From Acidobacteria bacterium Ga0074141 (GTDB lineage: Bacteria; Acidobacteriota; Blastocatellia; Pyrinomonadales; Pyrinomonadaceae), in the NCBI GenBank assembly GCA_001464665.1, contig LNDP01000015.1, forward strand, positions 186,001-250,000: 64,000 nucleotides of DNA, read 5' to 3'. Within the stretch, counting starts at the first letter, position 1; the number at the start of each line of letters is the position of its first letter. Below the pieces are notes generated by a model, which worked only from the letters and a program-made list of their open reading frames with translations, was not told the DNA's origin and ran no database searches. The position numbers and the translations under genes were made by a program. This document shows positions 8,615 through 17,793 of this stretch, piece after piece.

Positions 8615-9136
8615 ATGCTGGACCTGAAGATCGTTCACTATCCTGACCCCGTTCTGCTTACGGTCGCGAAACCGGTGACCGAGGAGCGTTTTGGAAAGGA
8701 ACTTGAGGAACTGGTCGATAAGATGTTCGCCACGATGTATCAGGCCCGAGGCGTTGGGCTTGCTGCTCCGCAGGTAGGAATTTCGGAGCGGATCTTTGTG
8801 ATGGACATTCCGAACGAAGATGGCCCGTCGCAGAAGCACGCGTTCATCAACCCAGAGATTCTTCATGTCGAAGGCGAGCAGGTCGGCGACGAAGGATGTC
8901 TTTCGTTTCCGGGGCTCTATCAGCAGGTGAAGCGAGACACACGGGTGATCGTTAGGGCACACGACGTTGCGGGACAGGAATTTGAGCTGGACGTCAGCGA
9001 CCTTGCGGCCCGCTGCGTTTTGCACGAGACAGACCATTGCGACGGGATCGTATTTCTCGACCGAATGAGTCCGCTCAAACGGCAGCTCGCAAAACGCAAG
9101 ATCAAGCGGTTACAAAACACCGGCGAATGGGAGTAG
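8615..9136 (+). CDS. def: Peptide deformylase
   Basis: A 173-residue enzyme that removes the N-formyl group from new proteins. All three motifs are present: GVGLAAPQVG (46-55), EGCLSFP (93-99) and HETDH (137-141), giving the metal ligands Cys and two His plus the catalytic Glu. The frame stays open far upstream, but only the ATG at 8615 (MLDLKIVHYPDP) gives a normal deformylase N terminus, and the upstream part lies opposite real minus-strand genes. fmt, whose product adds the formyl group, is about 2.5 kb downstream on the same strand. Confidence 0.96.
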   Translation: MLDLKIVHYPDPVLLTVAKPVTEERFGKELEELVDKMFATMYQARGVGLAAPQVGISERIFVMDIPNEDGPSQKHAFINPEILHVEGEQVGDEGCLSFPGLYQQVKRDTRVIVRAHDVAGQEFELDVSDLAARCVLHETDHCDGIVFLDRMSPLKRQLAKRKIKRLQNTGEWE

Positions 9137-9150
9137 ATTGGAGATACCTT

Positions 9151-10719
9151 ATGCAAACACAAAGCGTTTTAGACGAATTTAAGAACGAGCCTTTTACAGA
9201 CTATTCGAAGCCCGAAAACGCCGAAGCAATGCGGGCGGCGATCGAGAAAGTTCGCGGCGAACTTGGACGTGAACATACATGTCTTGTGAACGGTGAACGC
9301 ATTTCGATCGATGCCAAGTTCAAGAGTTACAATCCGGCAAAAAGGGATGAGGTCGTCGGGGTCTTTTCTGTGGTCGATGACGATCTCTCAATAGTCGAAA
9401 ATGCTATCGACGCCGCGACCGAGGCGTTCAACACCTGGCGGTTTGTGCCTGCGGCCGAGCGAGCGGAGTATCTTTTCCGTATCGCCGATATTATGCGGCA
9501 GCGGAAGCACGAGCTTTCGGCTTGGATGGTGTTTGAGGTTTCGAAGACTTGGGCAGAGGCAGATGGCGATACTGCCGAGGCGATCGATTTCATGGAATTC
9601 TACGGCCGCGAGATGATCCGATGGTCGCAAGAACAGCCGATCACAAAGATTCCCGGCGAGGACAATAGCCTTGAATATATTCCGCTGGGCGTTGGGGCGA
9701 TCATCCCGCCTTGGAACTTCCCACTCGCGATCATGTCAGGAATGGCAATGGCGGCGGTCGTTGCGGGGAACACCGTGGTACTGAAGCCGTCGTCTGATTC
9801 GCCGACGATCGCAGCAAAATTCATCGAGATCGTTGAGGAAGTCGGCTTGCCTCCGGGCGTTGTGAACTTTGTCACCGGCGGCCCGCCGACCGGTGAAGCG
9901 ATGGTGACGAGTCCGAAGATACGTTTCATCTCATTCACGGGGTCGAAAGGAGTCGGGCTCCACATTAACGAGCAAGCGGCGAAACCACGACCGGGGCAGA
10001 TATGGATCAAGCGGGTGGTGGCCGAGATGGGCGGAAAGGACGCGATCGTCGTAGCCGATGATGGAGACATCGATGCAGCAGCTCTCGGAGCTGTCCAGGC
10101 GGCCTATGGATTCCAGGGGCAGAAATGCTCGGCTTGTTCGCGGTTGATCGTTGACGAGAAAGTTCACGACGCTTTGCTCGAAAAGGTCGTCGCCCTGACG
10201 GAGCAACTTAACATCGGCCAGCCTACCGAAGGCGACACCAACGTCGCTGCCGTTATCAACAAAAAAGCGTTTGACAGTACGCTCAGCTATATTCAAAAGG
10301 GCGTTGAGGAAGGCGGTGAGATCGTGACCGGCGGCACCGGTGATAATTCCCAAGGCTTCTTCATCCTTCCGACCATCATTGCCAACGTCCAACCCGGCGA
10401 TACGATCGAGCAGGAAGAGATATTCGCTCCGGTGCTGGCTGTGATCAAAGCTCGCGACTACGACCACGCTCTTGAGATCGCAAACGGAACGGAATTCGGG
10501 CTAACCGGTTCTGTCTATTCAGCATCAGAGGAAAGGCTTGAGCGGGCTCGCCGTGAGTTTCATGTCGGTAATCTCTACCTCAATCGGAAATGTACCGGTG
10601 CTCTCGTCGGAGTTCATCCATTTGGCGGGTTCAATATGAGCGGTACGGATTCGAAGGCAGGCGGGCGTGAGTATCTGCTTCAGTTCATGCAAGGTAAGTT
10701 AGTGTCACGGAAGGTGTGA
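9151..10719 (+). CDS. rocA: 1-pyrroline-5-carboxylate (L-glutamate gamma-semialdehyde) dehydrogenase
   Basis: A 522-residue aldehyde dehydrogenase oxidising glutamate semialdehyde to glutamate with NAD in proline and arginine catabolism. Length and sequence match the RocA/PruA type: FTGSKGVGLHINE in the cofactor fold, EMGGKDAIVV with the general base, the catalytic cysteine in GQKCSACSR, and the C-terminal block NRKCTGALVGVHPFGGFNMS. The ATG at 9151 has GGAG 9 bases upstream; the longer frame into def is a shadow. No proline dehydrogenase gene is adjacent, so this is the free-standing form rather than bifunctional PutA. Confidence 0.95.
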   Translation: MQTQSVLDEFKNEPFTDYSKPENAEAMRAAIEKVRGELGREHTCLVNGERISIDAKFKSYNPAKRDEVVGVFSVVDDDLSIVENAIDAATEAFNTWRFVPAAERAEYLFRIADIMRQRKHELSAWMVFEVSKTWAEADGDTAEAIDFMEFYGREMIRWSQEQPITKIPGEDNSLEYIPLGVGAIIPPWNFPLAIMSGMAMAAVVAGNTVVLKPSSDSPTIAAKFIEIVEEVGLPPGVVNFVTGGPPTGEAMVTSPKIRFISFTGSKGVGLHINEQAAKPRPGQIWIKRVVAEMGGKDAIVVADDGDIDAAALGAVQAAYGFQGQKCSACSRLIVDEKVHDALLEKVVALTEQLNIGQPTEGDTNVAAVINKKAFDSTLSYIQKGVEEGGEIVTGGTGDNSQGFFILPTIIANVQPGDTIEQEEIFAPVLAVIKARDYDHALEIANGTEFGLTGSVYSASEERLERARREFHVGNLYLNRKCTGALVGVHPFGGFNMSGTDSKAGGREYLLQFMQGKLVSRKV

Positions 10720-11636
10720 TGAAGAGAGTTTTAGTTAAAGTTTGTATCGTGGCGGCGGTTGCGGGCGTTGTATTTGCAGGGAGTTCTTTTGGGCAGAGGC
10801 GAACGCCAACTCCGGCAAAGCCCGTGCTTAAGCCGATAATCTTCGCTGTTTTGAACGACGGCCAGTTACTTGAGCCAATCGCCCATGTTGAGAACGGGAA
10901 GCTTTCGGAACCCGTCGGCGGAGGTGATGAGAACTCGCTGATCCAAAAGTTCAACGCCGCGTACTATGCTCCGAAGTCTTCGTATCGCCTGATCTTCGGC
11001 GGGGCAAATGCCGGAACTGTGACCGTTGACAGTTCAGACGCGGCAGTCGATTGCGGGCCGAATTTGGCAAAGGCAACTACGTCATCGACGAAGGCTAAGC
11101 TCAAAGGCAAGCTCATGGCGATCGCGACCAATGCACCGGCCGGAAAGGGGGCGTTTGGTGTCAGGCGTCCGCCGACCTGGCCAGAACGCAACGAGATCGA
11201 TGCACTTGTGCGAGCTGAGTTTGCTAAGAACACCGTCGAGGTGAAAAAGCTTGACTATCACAACCTCACAGCTCTCGATTTGAATAATGACAAGAAGGCG
11301 GAATTCGTCGGAAGTTTCTGGGCCGAGAACGACCCGAAGTCCCGGACGCTTCTTTTCTTTGCTGCAGAACGCGACACGGACGGAAAACTGGCGATCGTCC
11401 ACTCGGACCTCCGTACCATCAAAGAAGATGAGGTTATGAACGGTGAGATCACATCGCTCGATGAGGGCGTTTACCACGAACTTCTCCTCGATGTTTTCGA
11501 TTACGACCGCGATGGAACAGCGGAGATCTTCACATACGTACAGGCGTTTGAAGGTGCTGGCTTCAATGTCTATAAACGCCTCGGCGGAAAGTGGAACAAG
11601 GTTTACGAATTTTCGAACTACCATTGCGGTTTTTAA
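10719..11636 (+). CDS. Secreted protein with FG-GAP/VCBS-like acidic repeats
   Basis: A 305-residue protein starting at the ATG whose A is the last base of the rocA stop (TGATG), so it is translationally coupled. A signal peptide covers about residues 1-25. After a Pro-rich spacer there is a folded region with two calcium-loop-like segments, LDLNNDKKAEFVGSF and FDYDRDGTAEIFTYV, resembling FG-GAP/VCBS repeat loops. The function is unknown; it is probably extracellular or periplasmic and unrelated to proline catabolism despite the coupling. Confidence 0.75.
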   Translation: MKRVLVKVCIVAAVAGVVFAGSSFGQRRTPTPAKPVLKPIIFAVLNDGQLLEPIAHVENGKLSEPVGGGDENSLIQKFNAAYYAPKSSYRLIFGGANAGTVTVDSSDAAVDCGPNLAKATTSSTKAKLKGKLMAIATNAPAGKGAFGVRRPPTWPERNEIDALVRAEFAKNTVEVKKLDYHNLTALDLNNDKKAEFVGSFWAENDPKSRTLLFFAAERDTDGKLAIVHSDLRTIKEDEVMNGEITSLDEGVYHELLLDVFDYDRDGTAEIFTYVQAFEGAGFNVYKRLGGKWNKVYEFSNYHCGF

Positions 11637-11659
11637 TTTTCAGCATCTAGTTTGTTCAA

Positions 11660-11690
11660 GCGGCCGCTCAAATTTCGGCGGCCGCATTTT
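11660..11690 (+). terminator. Palindromic hairpin before fmt, probable terminator
   Basis: The 8-base GCGGCCGC occurs at 11660-11667 and again at 11678-11685; being self-complementary, the two copies form an 8-bp GC stem with a 10-base loop. A T-rich run (CATTTTAATTT) follows. It lies between the secreted-protein gene and fmt and probably separates two transcripts. Confidence 0.6.
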
Positions 11691-11696
11691 AATTTG

Positions 11697-12623
11697 ATGA
11701 AGATCGTTTTTATGGGTACGCCGCGAGCGGCGGTGCCAAGTCTTGAGCGACTTGCGGCAGATGGCCACGAGGTCGTCGCGGTATATACCCAACCGGACAG
11801 GCCGGCAGGCCGCGGCCAAAAGCTAACAACTTCGCCGGTGAAAGACGCTGCATTGGGGTTCGGTATTCCGGTTGTTCAACCAGAAAAGATCAGAACTGCC
11901 GAAGCTCTATCGGAATTCGAGTCGTTCAATGCCGAATCGGCGGTTGTGGTCGCTTATGGAAGGATATTGCCAGAAGCGTTTCTCCATGCGTTCCCACGTG
12001 GTTGTATCAATGTGCATTTCTCGTTGTTGCCAAAGTATCGCGGGGCGGCTCCGGTCAATTGGGCGATAGTAAATGGCGAAAACGTCACCGGAGTGACGAC
12101 GATGCAAATGGACGCCGGCCTTGACACCGGGGACATCCTGCTTCAGCAAGAAACGTCCATCGCCCCCGGCGAGACTGCGATCGAACTGATGGATCGGTTG
12201 GCCATACTCGGTGCAGATGCGCTCGCGACGACGCTGAACGGGCTTGACGCGATCATTCCAACAAAACAGGACGATTCACAGGCATCACTCGCTCCGATAC
12301 TTAAGAAAGAGGATGGAAGATTCGATTGGTCCGACGCCGCTGTGGTAATCGAGCGGCGAGTCCGCGGATTCCAGCCATTTCCGACAACATACACAAGCTT
12401 TCATAACAAAAAGCTTACGCTTTGGAAGACTGAAATTGCAGATTTACAAATCGACAGCGTCGTGCCGGGAACCGTGCTTCAAGCAAAGGCCGACGACCTT
12501 GTTATCGCATGCGGCGAAGGTGCGTTGCGGATACTCGAAATCCAAACGGAAGGCCGTCGCAGAATGAGTACTAGAGATTTCCTCAACGGAGCGAAGCTTG
12601 ACGAAGGGGATCTGTTTGAATAG
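11697..12623 (+). CDS. fmt: Methionyl-tRNA formyltransferase
   Basis: A 308-residue enzyme that formylates initiator Met-tRNA using 10-formyl-tetrahydrofolate. The start is the ATG at 11697, giving MKIVFMGTPRAAVPS. The formyltransferase active site is intact: INVHFSLLPKYRGAAP (104-119; N105, H107) and DAGLDTGDI (139-147; D143). The C-terminal OB-fold part contains RRVRGFQPFPTTYTSF. It heads a run of closely spaced plus-strand genes (trhO, rsmB, PASTA protein, rpe), an arrangement with clear parallels to fmt-rsmB clusters in other bacteria. Confidence 0.97.
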   Translation: MKIVFMGTPRAAVPSLERLAADGHEVVAVYTQPDRPAGRGQKLTTSPVKDAALGFGIPVVQPEKIRTAEALSEFESFNAESAVVVAYGRILPEAFLHAFPRGCINVHFSLLPKYRGAAPVNWAIVNGENVTGVTTMQMDAGLDTGDILLQQETSIAPGETAIELMDRLAILGADALATTLNGLDAIIPTKQDDSQASLAPILKKEDGRFDWSDAAVVIERRVRGFQPFPTTYTSFHNKKLTLWKTEIADLQIDSVVPGTVLQAKADDLVIACGEGALRILEIQTEGRRRMSTRDFLNGAKLDEGDLFE

Positions 12624-12638
12624 GCGTTTAGCAAAACA

Positions 12639-13397
12639 ATGTTCGAGATAATCACATTTTATGAGTTCAAGAGAATGTCAGAGGTAGGCAACCTCGCGGG
12701 TATGCGAGATGCTCTTCGTAACGCGATGCGCCGATATTCAATAACGGGAACCGTGATCTTAGCGGATGAAGGCTTTAACTCGACGGTCTGCGGTCGGCCC
12801 GAGGACATTCGGAGCTTCGTTGGGTACGCGGAAAAGATCTTCAAATCGACGCTGAACTACAAATCCTCATCTCATGATTCGATGCCATTCAGAAAGGTTG
12901 ATGTGAAGATCAAGCCCGAGATCGTAACTCTAAAGCAGAGCGTAGATGTCGAGAAGGGAAAGGGAACGCATCTTGGGGCGAAAGAATGGAACCGGCTCAT
13001 CTCCGATCCTGACACCATTGTTTTAGACACCCGCAATGACTATGAGTACCGTAGCGGAACGTTCCGGCGGGCGATCAATCCGGGGACTGAAAAGTTCAGC
13101 GATCTGCCTGCATTCGTCGAAAACAACTTAGATCCAGAACGCGACAAGCGAATCGCGGTATTTTGTACAGGCGGTATCCGATGCGAGAAGTTCGCGCCCT
13201 ATCTAATCGAAAAGGGCTTCCGTGAGGTCTTTCAGCTCGATGGCGGGATCTTGAAATACCTTGAGTCTGTTGACGCTACCGAATCGCTGTGGGAAGGTGA
13301 GTGTTTTGTTTTCGATGAAAGGGTAACCGTCGATCACAGGCTAACAAAGGGAAGTTCAACGGATCTTTCGCTTCTCAAGCCGGAGAATGCGGAATGA
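12639..13397 (+). CDS. trhO: tRNA uridine(34) hydroxylase, rhodanese family (TrhO/UPF0176)
   Basis: A 252-residue protein with the N-terminal acylphosphatase-like domain and a central rhodanese domain. The active loop is CTGGIRCEK (176-184), with the conserved cysteine pair C176/C182. TrhO introduces the 5-hydroxyl on uridine 34 of certain tRNAs, independently of prephenate, using O2. The gene follows fmt by 15 bases and overlaps rsmB by four (ATGA), placing three RNA or tRNA modification genes in one transcript. Confidence 0.92.
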   Translation: MFEIITFYEFKRMSEVGNLAGMRDALRNAMRRYSITGTVILADEGFNSTVCGRPEDIRSFVGYAEKIFKSTLNYKSSSHDSMPFRKVDVKIKPEIVTLKQSVDVEKGKGTHLGAKEWNRLISDPDTIVLDTRNDYEYRSGTFRRAINPGTEKFSDLPAFVENNLDPERDKRIAVFCTGGIRCEKFAPYLIEKGFREVFQLDGGILKYLESVDATESLWEGECFVFDERVTVDHRLTKGSSTDLSLLKPENAE

Positions 13398-14734
13398 AGA
13401 TCTCTCCCGCCAGAACTTCCGCGTTCGATATCCTCGTCCATATTGAAACCGAGCACGCATACTCTTCGGTTGTTCTTCCGCTCTTCACTGAGAATTTATC
13501 GGACGTTGACCGCGGCTTATGTTATCAGCTCGTTCTTGGTTCGCTGCGTCGACAGATGTTTCTTGATGAGGCCATTCGCCATTTGTCCGGAAAGAACAAA
13601 CTCGACATCGAGGTTCGGATCGCTCTTCGCCTCGGTTTGTACCAGATCGGATATCTTGACCGCATACCGCCGCACGCAGCCATCAATGAAAGCGTAAACC
13701 TTGCTGTCAGAGCGCGGAAGGTTTCTGCCAAGGGGTTTGTCAACGCAATTCTTCGGAAAGCGGCTGCGGCATTTCCGACTTTCACTTATTCTGACCCGGC
13801 CGAGACCTTGTCATTCGAAACTTCGCATCCGAAGTGGTTGGTCGGAAAGTGGATATCCGATTTTGGGCTTGAGCGGGCAACGGCGATATGTAAGGCCAAC
13901 AACAGAGCAATTCCACCGGCTTTCAGGCTTACAGCGCGGTTTTTTGCAGAGTTTGGAGTCGAGAACAGGTCGCCTGACAGTGTGGCACAAGCTTTGGGGC
14001 TTAGCGAGACCGATCTCCGAGCTTCGGAGACGATCGACGGTTGCTTTTATGCTGAACGAATGAGCTCGAAGATCCAAAACGCCGTAGAGGCCGGATTTAT
14101 CTATTTTCAAGACGCCGGGTCACAACTGGTCGCTGGAGCCACGAAAATACCTGTGAACGGCCGTTTTCTCGACCTTTGCGCCTCGCCCGGGGGTAAAGTC
14201 ACGCGGATCGCGGCAGAGCCGGGGACATCGGCGGCATTAATTGTTGCGGCCGATCACAGCTCGGTGAGAGTAAGGAACCTGAAAATGAACTGCGAACGCC
14301 AGGGCTTACCCGGTATCAATGTATTGCAGATCGATGCTACTAGCGACCTGCCGTTCACCGACAGTTCCTTCGATACGGTGCTCGTCGATGCACCTTGTTC
14401 CGGAACGGGGACGATTAGGCATAACCCTGAGATCAGGTATCGAGTCTCTTCGGAAGATATATTAGCGAAACAGCGTAAACAACGCGCGATATTAGATTCG
14501 GCATCAAAGGCAGTAAAGGTTGGCGGTTCGCTCATCTATGCAACCTGTTCGCTGGAGCGAGAGGAGAACGAGTACGTTGCGAATAGCTTTCTGGCCGATA
14601 ACCAAAATTTCGTATGCGTTTCGCCGATTGTGCCGGACTATTTTCTTTCGGAAGGACAGTCTGCTCGAACGTTCCCATCAGATTTTGAGGGTGACGGCTT
14701 CTTTATCGCTAGCTTCGAGCGTAAATCGATCTAG
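13394..14734 (+). CDS. rsmB: 16S rRNA (cytosine(967)-C5)-methyltransferase
   Basis: A 446-residue protein of normal RsmB architecture: N-terminal NusB-like RNA-binding domain (about 1-135) and C-terminal SAM-dependent methyltransferase. Motifs: LDLCASPGGK (259-268) for SAM binding, VDAPCSGTGT (331-340) and the nucleophile in YATCSLERE (C385). Two cysteines, C335 and C385, are as expected for m5C enzymes. ATGA overlap with trhO shows translational coupling. Confidence 0.96.
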   Translation: MKISPARTSAFDILVHIETEHAYSSVVLPLFTENLSDVDRGLCYQLVLGSLRRQMFLDEAIRHLSGKNKLDIEVRIALRLGLYQIGYLDRIPPHAAINESVNLAVRARKVSAKGFVNAILRKAAAAFPTFTYSDPAETLSFETSHPKWLVGKWISDFGLERATAICKANNRAIPPAFRLTARFFAEFGVENRSPDSVAQALGLSETDLRASETIDGCFYAERMSSKIQNAVEAGFIYFQDAGSQLVAGATKIPVNGRFLDLCASPGGKVTRIAAEPGTSAALIVAADHSSVRVRNLKMNCERQGLPGINVLQIDATSDLPFTDSSFDTVLVDAPCSGTGTIRHNPEIRYRVSSEDILAKQRKQRAILDSASKAVKVGGSLIYATCSLEREENEYVANSFLADNQNFVCVSPIVPDYFLSEGQSARTFPSDFEGDGFFIASFERKSI

Positions 14735-14793
14735 TTTTATTGGTCGCGGCAGACAAAAATGTTAAACTTTCACTTTAATTTTTGAAGTCCTCT

Positions 14794-15495
14794 ATGAATA
14801 TCTTCAAGCTCGGAATGACATCACTTGGCCGCCTGCTTTTTCTTGCAGGGATGTTGGCTGCATTCCTGTTTGGAATGGCCGCGGTGGTCTATATGTCGCT
14901 TTCTGGCGAAGAGGTTAAGGTGCCGGAACTTGTCGGCCGGGACTTTGTAGAGAGCGAGAAGGAGCTTGCCGCCCTCGGGCTGAAGATCAAGAAGAGAGCA
15001 GATCGCCCGAGCACTGAGAAGATGAACACCGTTCTCGAGCAGTTGCCGCGGCCCGGAGAGACGGTAAAGACGGGGCAAATGATCTTGGTCGTTGTAAGCA
15101 AAGCCGGGCTCACACAGGACGAACGACCGGAGTCGCTCAAGAAGGACATTGAAGAAGACGATACAAAGAAGATCGAGGAGATGATCTCGGACAAGCCGAA
15201 GCGACAGCGTCCGAATGCGAATGCAAACGCGAATAGCAATGCGAACACTCCTAGGAAGGTAGCGGATACCGCTCGAGACGTCGGCTCAAATACGTCAACG
15301 TCATCGAACACCGCAACTGGAGACGGGCCAACAAGGACCGACGAAGCCGACAGGCGAGAGACGCCGCCCGCAAATACGGGAGAGCGTCCGAACAGGAATA
15401 CGGCACCAACGTCAACGCCGCGAACGCAATCGTCGCCCACGGGCTCTCGGCCCGCGTCGGGTGACACACGGCCTCGAACGGCCAATCGTCCATAG
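14794..15495 (+). CDS. Single-PASTA-domain membrane protein with low-complexity tail
   Basis: I take the ATG at 14794 (MNIFKLGM) rather than the TTG at 14782. The 233-residue product has one membrane span (about 10-32), then one PASTA domain (VPELVGRDFVESEKEL to about residue 110, with LEQLPRPGETVKTGQ), then a long disordered tail rich in Asn, Ala, Thr, Pro and Arg with an NANANANS run. PASTA domains usually sit on Ser/Thr kinases or penicillin-binding proteins and bind muropeptides, but no kinase or transpeptidase domain is attached here. A PASTA gene between rsmB and rpe fits known clusters around fmt/rsmB/kinase/rpe. Confidence 0.85.
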   Translation: MNIFKLGMTSLGRLLFLAGMLAAFLFGMAAVVYMSLSGEEVKVPELVGRDFVESEKELAALGLKIKKRADRPSTEKMNTVLEQLPRPGETVKTGQMILVVVSKAGLTQDERPESLKKDIEEDDTKKIEEMISDKPKRQRPNANANANSNANTPRKVADTARDVGSNTSTSSNTATGDGPTRTDEADRRETPPANTGERPNRNTAPTSTPRTQSSPTGSRPASGDTRPRTANRP

Positions 15496-15504
15496 AGTTT
15501 AACG

Positions 15505-16167
15505 ATGTATAGCATCGCACCATCTATACTTTCGGCCAATTTTGTTCGGCTTGAGGAAGAGATCGCCGCGGTTGAGCGCGGCGGAGCAAGTATTTTGCAC
15601 GTCGATGTAATGGATGGACGGTTCGTTCCGAATATTACGATCGGACTTCCGGTTGTGAAGTCGATCCGGAAAGCCACATCGATGACGATAGACACACATT
15701 TGATGATCGTCGAACCCGGAAATTATGCGGTCCAATTCGTCGAAGCCGGGGCCGATATGGTTTCAGTCCATATTGAGGCCGATCCCCATATTCATCGGAC
15801 GCTGCAAGGGATTCGCGACGCTGGAGCAAAGGCAGGGGTCGTTGTAAATCCCGGCACCCCGTTAAGTGCCATTACTGAAGCGATCTATCATGCCGATTTT
15901 GTGCTGTTGATGTCGGTCAACCCTGGTTTCGGAGGGCAAAAGTTCATCCCGCGATCGCTGGCCCGAGTTCGGGAACTTCGACAAATGATCACGGAACGCG
16001 GGTTGAATGTGAAGATCGAGATCGATGGCGGCATCGACCTTAGCAACATAGCCGACGTCGCAGAAGCAGGGGCCGAGATAATGGTTGCTGGCTCCGCAGT
16101 TTTCGGCACTGATGATCCGGCCGAAGCGGTCCGATCACTAACTCAGAAGGGGGCCGTTTGGGTTTGA
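15505..16167 (+). CDS. rpe: Ribulose-phosphate 3-epimerase
   Basis: A 220-residue TIM-barrel enzyme interconverting ribulose 5-phosphate and xylulose 5-phosphate in the pentose phosphate pathway. The family motifs are present: APSILSANFVRLEEEI at the N terminus, HVDVMDGRFVPNITIG (about 33-48) with a metal-binding His and Asp, VNPGFGGQKFIP for phosphate binding, and EIDGGI. It lies 9 bases after the PASTA gene, so it is probably in the fmt transcript. Confidence 0.97.
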   Translation: MYSIAPSILSANFVRLEEEIAAVERGGASILHVDVMDGRFVPNITIGLPVVKSIRKATSMTIDTHLMIVEPGNYAVQFVEAGADMVSVHIEADPHIHRTLQGIRDAGAKAGVVVNPGTPLSAITEAIYHADFVLLMSVNPGFGGQKFIPRSLARVRELRQMITERGLNVKIEIDGGIDLSNIADVAEAGAEIMVAGSAVFGTDDPAEAVRSLTQKGAVWV

Positions 16168-16196
16168 TCTAGTTTTCGGCCAACAAGTTTTTAATT

Positions 16197-17696
16197 ATGA
16201 AGCGTTTTATTTTTTCGTTCACTACTGTTTTTGTTATCGCGATTGGTTTTCTGGCCGTCTCGGATTCATTCGCTCAGGCTCGGCCCGGAGAGGGCACACC
16301 TCTGCAGCGTCTACAAGTGATGCGTGAAAAGCTCGAAGCTATACGCCGTTCGGCAAATGGTTCGCTTTCGGGTCTCCGGCAAGAAGGCCGCGATACTAAA
16401 GAGGAACGTGAGAATGCCGATTCACCAGTTGCCCGCCTTCGGTCAGTGGAAAGTGAAGCATCGAGAATTCAAAGCGATGTCATTTCACTAAGAAACAAGC
16501 TCGACCGGAACGAAAAATATGAAGCTTCAGAGGTCGACCAGCTTGAAGTTGCGGTTACTGAACTGCAAACGCGGGCTGACCTCGTCTTTACCGAGACCGC
16601 GGCGGCTCGGGCAAACCCGCAGTCAACAGTCGGTCAGCCGCGAGAGATAAAGAAAAAGAAGAAGTTTCTTGGGATCTTTGGCGGCGGCGGAAACGATGAA
16701 TACGATGAGCTTTTAGGCACGGTGTCGCCCGGCCGTGATCGTGAGCTTTTTGTAACAGCGACCCGTGAAGCAAGGAAGAAGAATTTCGACGTTGGGCGTC
16801 TGCTATTCCAAACGATCATCACGACCTACCCGGATTCGCCCTATCTGCCGATGGCGAAACTTGCTATTGCTGACGCTTTTTTCCTTGAAGGCACGACGAG
16901 TGCTCTGATCCAGGCGATCGCAGCTTATCAGGATTGGTTGACGTTTTTCCCGACCCACCCGCTTGCAGATCGCGTCGTTCTAAAGATCGCCGAGTCCGAA
17001 ATGCGACAGATCGGGCTGCCGGACCGTGACGCCACTCGAGCGAAACGTGCCGAGGTTCGACTGAGGGCACTACTCGCGTCATACCCGAATTCGATCCTAA
17101 AACCGGAAGCGGAAAAACGGCTCGTAGAGGTTCAAAATAACCTCGGTTCGCACAATTTAGGTATCGCTAATTACTACTACACCCTGTCGGTCGACCAGAA
17201 AAAAGGCGGTCTCAAGGGTGCTCAGTCGCGGTACAGAGAGATAATCGACAAGTATCCGAACTTCGCGTACATGGATGAAGTTTTGTACAAGCTTGGAGTA
17301 ACTTATATGGTCGAGGAAGAGACCGATCAGGCTGCGAGATATTTCCAACAGATCGTCGCGGACTATCCAAATAGCGAATTTGTTTCAAAGTCGAAAGAGC
17401 AGCTCGAACTGATCGGGGCTTCCGTTCCGGAACCAAATCCAGAAAGAGTGAATGTGCTTCCGGCTCCGAGGGACGGTTTTTTCACCAATTTCCGCAATCA
17501 GCTTTTTGGTATTTACCCGATGACTATCGACAAGAATGGCGTTCTCATGACGAAAGACTTTGACCGCGAGAAGTTTGAACTGATCGATCAGATCATCGAG
17601 AACCAAGGCGATATCCAGACCAACCAGATACCGCAATCATTTACGACAGTGATCTCAGATAGGCGGACAGCGAGCATTACAACACCGACGCCGTAG
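16197..17696 (+). CDS. Secreted BamD-like tetratricopeptide protein
   Basis: A 499-residue protein with a cleavable signal peptide (about 1-26, ending SFAQA); there is no lipobox cysteine, unlike true BamD. Residues ~30-150 form a predicted coiled coil; a lysine-rich stretch (KKKKKF) and a glycine patch follow. From ~185 there are repeated helical pairs of the BamD/YbgF type (for example FQTIITTYPDSPYLPMA, FQQIVADYPNSEF). It is probably a periplasmic scaffold in outer-membrane or envelope assembly. It is followed by a terminator at 17737. Confidence 0.78.
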   Translation: MKRFIFSFTTVFVIAIGFLAVSDSFAQARPGEGTPLQRLQVMREKLEAIRRSANGSLSGLRQEGRDTKEERENADSPVARLRSVESEASRIQSDVISLRNKLDRNEKYEASEVDQLEVAVTELQTRADLVFTETAAARANPQSTVGQPREIKKKKKFLGIFGGGGNDEYDELLGTVSPGRDRELFVTATREARKKNFDVGRLLFQTIITTYPDSPYLPMAKLAIADAFFLEGTTSALIQAIAAYQDWLTFFPTHPLADRVVLKIAESEMRQIGLPDRDATRAKRAEVRLRALLASYPNSILKPEAEKRLVEVQNNLGSHNLGIANYYYTLSVDQKKGGLKGAQSRYREIIDKYPNFAYMDEVLYKLGVTYMVEEETDQAARYFQQIVADYPNSEFVSKSKEQLELIGASVPEPNPERVNVLPAPRDGFFTNFRNQLFGIYPMTIDKNGVLMTKDFDREKFELIDQIIENQGDIQTNQIPQSFTTVISDRRTASITTPTP

Positions 17697-17736
17697 TCAT
17701 CGGATTGGCACGTTGATCTTTTATTTAGTTTGACGC

Positions 17737-17767
17737 GGGGCCGACGGTTAAATGTCGGTCCCTTTTT
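17737..17767 (+). terminator. Rho-independent terminator
   Basis: GGGGCCGAC at 17737-17745 pairs with GTCGGTCCC at 17754-17762 (one G-U pair), and TTTTT follows. It ends the transcript of the BamD-like gene and of the fmt run. Confidence 0.85.
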
Positions 17768-17793
17768 CTTTGGCCGATTTCCTGAAAACCTGA

